Positions 61,112 through 64,000 of a stretch of 64,000 nt of DNA are shown piece by piece. Both the position numbers and the translations under genes were made by a program. A model generated the notes under the pieces. The model was not told the DNA's origin, searched no databases, and worked only from the letters and a program-made list of their open reading frames with translations. This DNA is from Akkermansia sp. Lineage in GTDB: Bacteria; Verrucomicrobiota; Verrucomicrobiia; Verrucomicrobiales; Akkermansiaceae. Each line of letters begins with the position of its first letter. The first letter of the stretch is position 1. The stretch covers positions 1 to 64,000 of the forward strand of contig JAFURE010000046.1 in assembly GCA_017471985.1 (NCBI GenBank), given 5' to 3'.

Positions 61112-62092
61112 TCAGCCCACGCAAAGAGAAAAGAGCCAGGAGATGGTTTCTGCCAATTTGCCGGCACAGGTGAGGAAGTCCTGCCAATAGCCACTGAGGC
61201 TGATAAAGTTGAAGAACCTCAGCAGGAGAATGAGCCCTGCAATGTTGGCAATGATGACAATGAGCAGAGAAAATGTGATGCCGTTTTCCAGAATATCGGG
61301 TTGTTCTCGTGGTATAACCCATATTGTCCAGTAAATGTGGAAACACCACCAGAACCCCCCGCCCCCGAAGAACCAGGGGGTAATGCTGTCTTCGGACAGG
61401 AAGAGTCCGATAATCCAGGCGAACAATACCCAGACCAGCATCCACAGCGGTACGAAGTAAGGAGCCAGGGCAATGTAAGTGTTGTCTTTGTCGGTTTCGA
61501 TGTAACCACCATCCAGATCAACGCTTACAGAGCTGATTTTGCCGAAACAGGTCAGGGCTGCCAGAGCATGAGTAAGCTCGTGCCCCAATACGTAGAAATA
61601 CACCAGTATAGGTGTGGCGAACTGGGCAATGATGAGTGCTACGAAGGTGAAGATGCCCAGCAGGGAGAAGTAAATGGGTTCGCTGAGCCAGAATCCTGCA
61701 TTGGCTGCAGTTGTGGGCAGTGCGTGGTATATCTGCAGAGCCAGTGCGTACACCATGGTTATGGACAGCGGCAACAGCAGGAATACGGCAATGAGCAGGC
61801 GTATAATTCGTTTGCGCCCGCTGATGGGTACAATCTGGGAATCGGTCTCATCGTACCCTTCATCGGCCGCCTGCTCCGGCGAATATGTTACACTGACACT
61901 GTGGCGCCAGAGTGCACCGTATGAGGTGGCGTTCTCGAGCTGGTTAAGGCGCCGGTGAGCGTGCTGCCACATGTTCATGGGCTGTGGCTCAACGGTCTTT
62001 GCGGCTGTGTCGACCCGCCAATCCCCGAACTCCCTCTTTCCGGAAGAGGAAGGTAGGGTATGCGGTGCTGGTCTTTGGCGTCGCTGGGTCAT
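61112..62092 (-). CDS. multi-pass membrane protein with HELTH zinc-protease-like motif
   Basis: A 326-aa protein with a cytoplasmic N terminus of about 95 residues and about six TM helices. The third hydrophobic segment ends VYFYVLGHELTHALAALTCF, with an HExxH site at 171-175, followed by a DGGYIETDKDN loop and a FGGGGFWWC patch. This layout resembles membrane M50-type metalloproteases, but no PDZ domain or N-x-x-P-x-x-x-L-D-G loop is present, so activity is unproven. Its ATG overlaps the recJ stop by 4 bp (ATGA), so translation is coupled to recJ. Confidence 0.72.
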   Translation of the reverse strand: MTQRRQRPAPHTLPSSSGKREFGDWRVDTAAKTVEPQPMNMWQHAHRRLNQLENATSYGALWRHSVSVTYSPEQAADEGYDETDSQIVPISGRKRIIRLLIAVFLLLPLSITMVYALALQIYHALPTTAANAGFWLSEPIYFSLLGIFTFVALIIAQFATPILVYFYVLGHELTHALAALTCFGKISSVSVDLDGGYIETDKDNTYIALAPYFVPLWMLVWVLFAWIIGLFLSEDSITPWFFGGGGFWWCFHIYWTIWVIPREQPDILENGITFSLLIVIIANIAGLILLLRFFNFISLSGYWQDFLTCAGKLAETISWLFSLCVG

Positions 62093-63816
62093 GAAGTGGC
62101 GGGTGGTGTGGCAGCCGGGCGAATATCCTGAATAGACATGGACACAGTGGTGCGCCCGCGCCAGACGTTGCGGTCAATGGTGAAGGCGATATCCCAGGGC
62201 GGGTCGGGTAGCCGCACATGACCGCCGTTGAAGTACATGGCATCGCACTCGTATGTGCCCTGGCGCAAACTGAGCTTCAGGTGGTTTCCCTGAAGGTGGC
62301 GTGGGGCGTCAGAGAGCATGACATTGCGGCTCATAAAGATGGGCTGAGGATTCGAGTTACCGAAGGGCTCCAGCAACTCGTAGTAGTCAAGCAAATCGAG
62401 TGTCAGTTCGCTGAAGTTTACTTCGGCATCGATATTCAGGCGGGGCTTGAGCTGTTCCTCGGAGCTGTTGTTGCACACGAATGCATCGAATGCTTCACGG
62501 AAGCTATCAATCATTTCCTCGCGTATAACCAGACCGGCTGCCATCTCGTGACCACCGCCCGAAACGAGGGTGTCGGCACAGGCGTGTATGGCTCTCACCA
62601 GGGATATACCCGGTATAGAGCGGCCGGAGCCTTTGCCCAGGCCGTTTTCATCCAGCGAAATGATGAAAGTTGGCTTATGGTAGCGCCGCATGAGCAGGGA
62701 GGCTACAATGCCAACCACCCCCGGGTGCCAGGTGCGGGAGCCCAGCACAATGACTCTGTCGCGGGCAGGGGAGAAGTCGGCGGCCTCGAGCATGGCAGTG
62801 GCCTCGGCTCGTATCTTTTCCTCTTCCTGCTGGCGAGCCCGGTTATGAGCTTCGAGGCAATGCGCCAGTTGTACGGCTCGATTGCTGTCGCCGGTCATGA
62901 GCAGTTCCAGTGCATCTCTCGGGGAGTCCATGCGCCCGGCTGCATTCAGCCGCGGGCCGATGCGGAAGGATACGTGGCTGGCATTAGGCAGAGTTCTCAG
63001 ACCGGTGACTTCGTTGATGGCTTGTATACCTATGTTGCCGCCGCGAGCCATGACTTTCAGCCCGTGGCGTGTGAGCAGGCGGTTTTCTGCCACCAGTGGC
63101 ACAATGTCGGCAACTGTGGCAATGGCAACCACGTCCAGATATTCTTTCAAATCGAAATCGGGCAGACGCCGACGCTTGAGCATAGCGTGGGCTAACTTGA
63201 ATACAACGCCCGCACTGCAAAGGTAGGTCAGGGGACTGTCGGGTTCCAGCTTGGCATTTACTACAGCTACTGCAGGGGGGCGTCCCAGCGGGCTGGCCTC
63301 GTGGTGGTCCAGCACGATGACATCGATGCCGATGGCGTTCAGGTAGGCGACTTCTGCCACTGACGAGGTACCACAGTCTACGGTAATCAGCAGCTGGGGT
63401 TTGCCACCACTCTGTTCGATAGCGTGGTTGATGCCATCATCGCTCAGGCCATAGCCTTCCTGAGTGCGCACGGGGATAAAGCATGTGGGATTTAACCCGT
63501 ATGCTGTAAGAATGGTATGCAGCAGCGTGACGGAACTCACGCCGTCAACATCATAGTCGCCATAGATGCATATTCGCTCGCCGTGATCTACCGCGCGGAA
63601 GATGCGCTCAACGGCGGCATCCATCTCCCGCATATCAAAAGGGTCACTTAAATCGGCTAATCGTGGCCGCAGGAATCGTTCCGCCATTTCCCGGCCGCAG
63701 ATGCCCCTTTGCGACATTATCCTTCGAACCAGCAAAGGTAGCTGCCGGTTCAGTTCATCGCCGTAGTCCACACCTCCGTCCGTCGGGCGTAATTCCCAAC
63801 TGAACTTCGTACTCAT
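62089..63816 (-). CDS. recJ: single-stranded-DNA-specific exonuclease RecJ
   Basis: A 575-aa 5'-3' exonuclease of the DHH family, used in recombination and mismatch repair. DHH motifs: ICIYGDYDVDGVSS (metal site), LLITVDCGTSS, VIVLDHHEAS, then FRIGPRLNAAGRM and the DHHA1 domain with GKGSGRSIPG and LVSGGGHEMAAGL. The C-terminal OB-fold region follows (EVNFSELTLDLLDYYELLEP). Full length. It heads a run with the membrane protease-like, hydrolase-like, OmpA and HAD genes; its promoter TTGACT-17-TAGATT ends 6 nt before the ATG. Confidence 0.96.
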   Translation of the reverse strand: MSTKFSWELRPTDGGVDYGDELNRQLPLLVRRIMSQRGICGREMAERFLRPRLADLSDPFDMREMDAAVERIFRAVDHGERICIYGDYDVDGVSSVTLLHTILTAYGLNPTCFIPVRTQEGYGLSDDGINHAIEQSGGKPQLLITVDCGTSSVAEVAYLNAIGIDVIVLDHHEASPLGRPPAVAVVNAKLEPDSPLTYLCSAGVVFKLAHAMLKRRRLPDFDLKEYLDVVAIATVADIVPLVAENRLLTRHGLKVMARGGNIGIQAINEVTGLRTLPNASHVSFRIGPRLNAAGRMDSPRDALELLMTGDSNRAVQLAHCLEAHNRARQQEEEKIRAEATAMLEAADFSPARDRVIVLGSRTWHPGVVGIVASLLMRRYHKPTFIISLDENGLGKGSGRSIPGISLVRAIHACADTLVSGGGHEMAAGLVIREEMIDSFREAFDAFVCNNSSEEQLKPRLNIDAEVNFSELTLDLLDYYELLEPFGNSNPQPIFMSRNVMLSDAPRHLQGNHLKLSLRQGTYECDAMYFNGGHVRLPDPPWDIAFTIDRNVWRGRTTVSMSIQDIRPAATPPATS

Positions 63817-63822
63817 GGCAAC

Positions 63823-63851
63823 AATCTATCATGTCGCGCCCCTCTAGTCAA
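63823..63851 (-). promoter_or_regulatory. promoter of recJ, leaderless
   Basis: Minus-strand TTGACT, a 17-bp spacer and TAGATT are followed by 6 nt and the recJ ATG. Confidence 0.78.
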
Positions 63852-63931
63852 GTTGGAATCGTGTTAATCCGGGGCTAAAGTCGTGTTGGTGTGCAATTTT
63901 ACCCGTAAAGGCGCTGGGGGGGGAAGAAGAA

Positions 63932-63955
63932 GGGCACTGCCGGTCAGCAGTGCCC
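63932..63955 (-). terminator. hairpin downstream of a gene beyond the window edge
   Basis: A 9-bp stem GGGCACTGC / GCAGTGCCC; on the minus strand it is followed by TTCTTCTTCC, a T-rich tail. It probably ends a gene that enters from the right. Confidence 0.65.
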
Positions 63956-63988
63956 CTCGGGTTAAATGTGTGTGTTTGGTTCGGTTTC

Positions 63989-64000
63989 TTACGCCTTAAG
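63989..64000 (-). CDS. possible last codons of a gene continuing past the right edge
   Basis: The minus strand reads CTT AAG GCG TAA at the window edge, just upstream of a terminator-like hairpin on the same strand. This is consistent with the 3' end of a gene, but only three codons are visible. Confidence 0.25.
   Translation of the reverse strand, partial: LKA

Overview
This window looks like a chromosomal segment of a Gram-negative, host-associated bacterium of the PVC group, most plausibly a gut Verrucomicrobiota. That is an inference from the mix of gene families: GTP-dependent PEP carboxykinase, a bactofilin, an autotransporter barrel protein, ADP-forming acetate-CoA ligase, a CoaE-Rho fusion, and Sel1/ankyrin/WG repeat proteins. 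No rRNA is present to confirm it. Start sites are almost devoid of Shine-Dalgarno sequences. At least nine genes have a sigma70-type -10 box 6-7 nt before the start codon, so their mRNAs should be leaderless.

Housekeeping blocks: pckG end and an L,D-transpeptidase lipoprotein (0-1.6 kb); hemC-STAS-DUF2851 on the minus strand; pyrH-frr-bactofilin and ffh on the plus strand (4.7-8.1 kb); queA and gltX (11-13.4 kb); a hom-lysC-TPR-TPR-murJ run (13.7-21.4 kb); khpA-priA, gpmI and an autotransporter-like protein (34-40.9 kb); acs, coaE-rho, a CDF transporter, rseP, merR and htpG (47-57.3 kb); and a recJ-led minus-strand run through a membrane protease-like protein, a hydrolase-like protein, an OmpA-domain protein and a HAD phosphatase (57.8-63.8 kb).

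Accessory regions: (1) 8.2-10.6 kb carries a SLOG-like/six-TM/SLATT-like protein with a RyR-domain partner, a candidate nucleotide-sensing defence pair. (2) 21.5-32.8 kb starts at tRNA-Ile(CAU) and holds secreted/lipoprotein orphans, an ORF-less group IIC intron, ankyrin and Sel1 proteins, a DUF4268 protein and unknowns, with several dispersed repeats. (3) 41.0-47.0 kb starts at tRNA-His and holds an orphan gene lying between the tRNA and its apparent original terminator, a RhuM-Fic/Doc protein, gene remnants, a second ankyrin protein, a long array of mini-hairpins and a WG-repeat protein.

The most unusual feature is a family of structured elements of about 130-150 bp (three copies) attached to the two tRNA genes. 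Each begins with an inverted copy of the tRNA T-arm, continues with hairpins that covary between copies, and ends with a direct copy of the tRNA 3' end. Cargo genes lie between or after copies, so the arrangement resembles a tRNA-anchored cassette array. No integrase is seen in the window.
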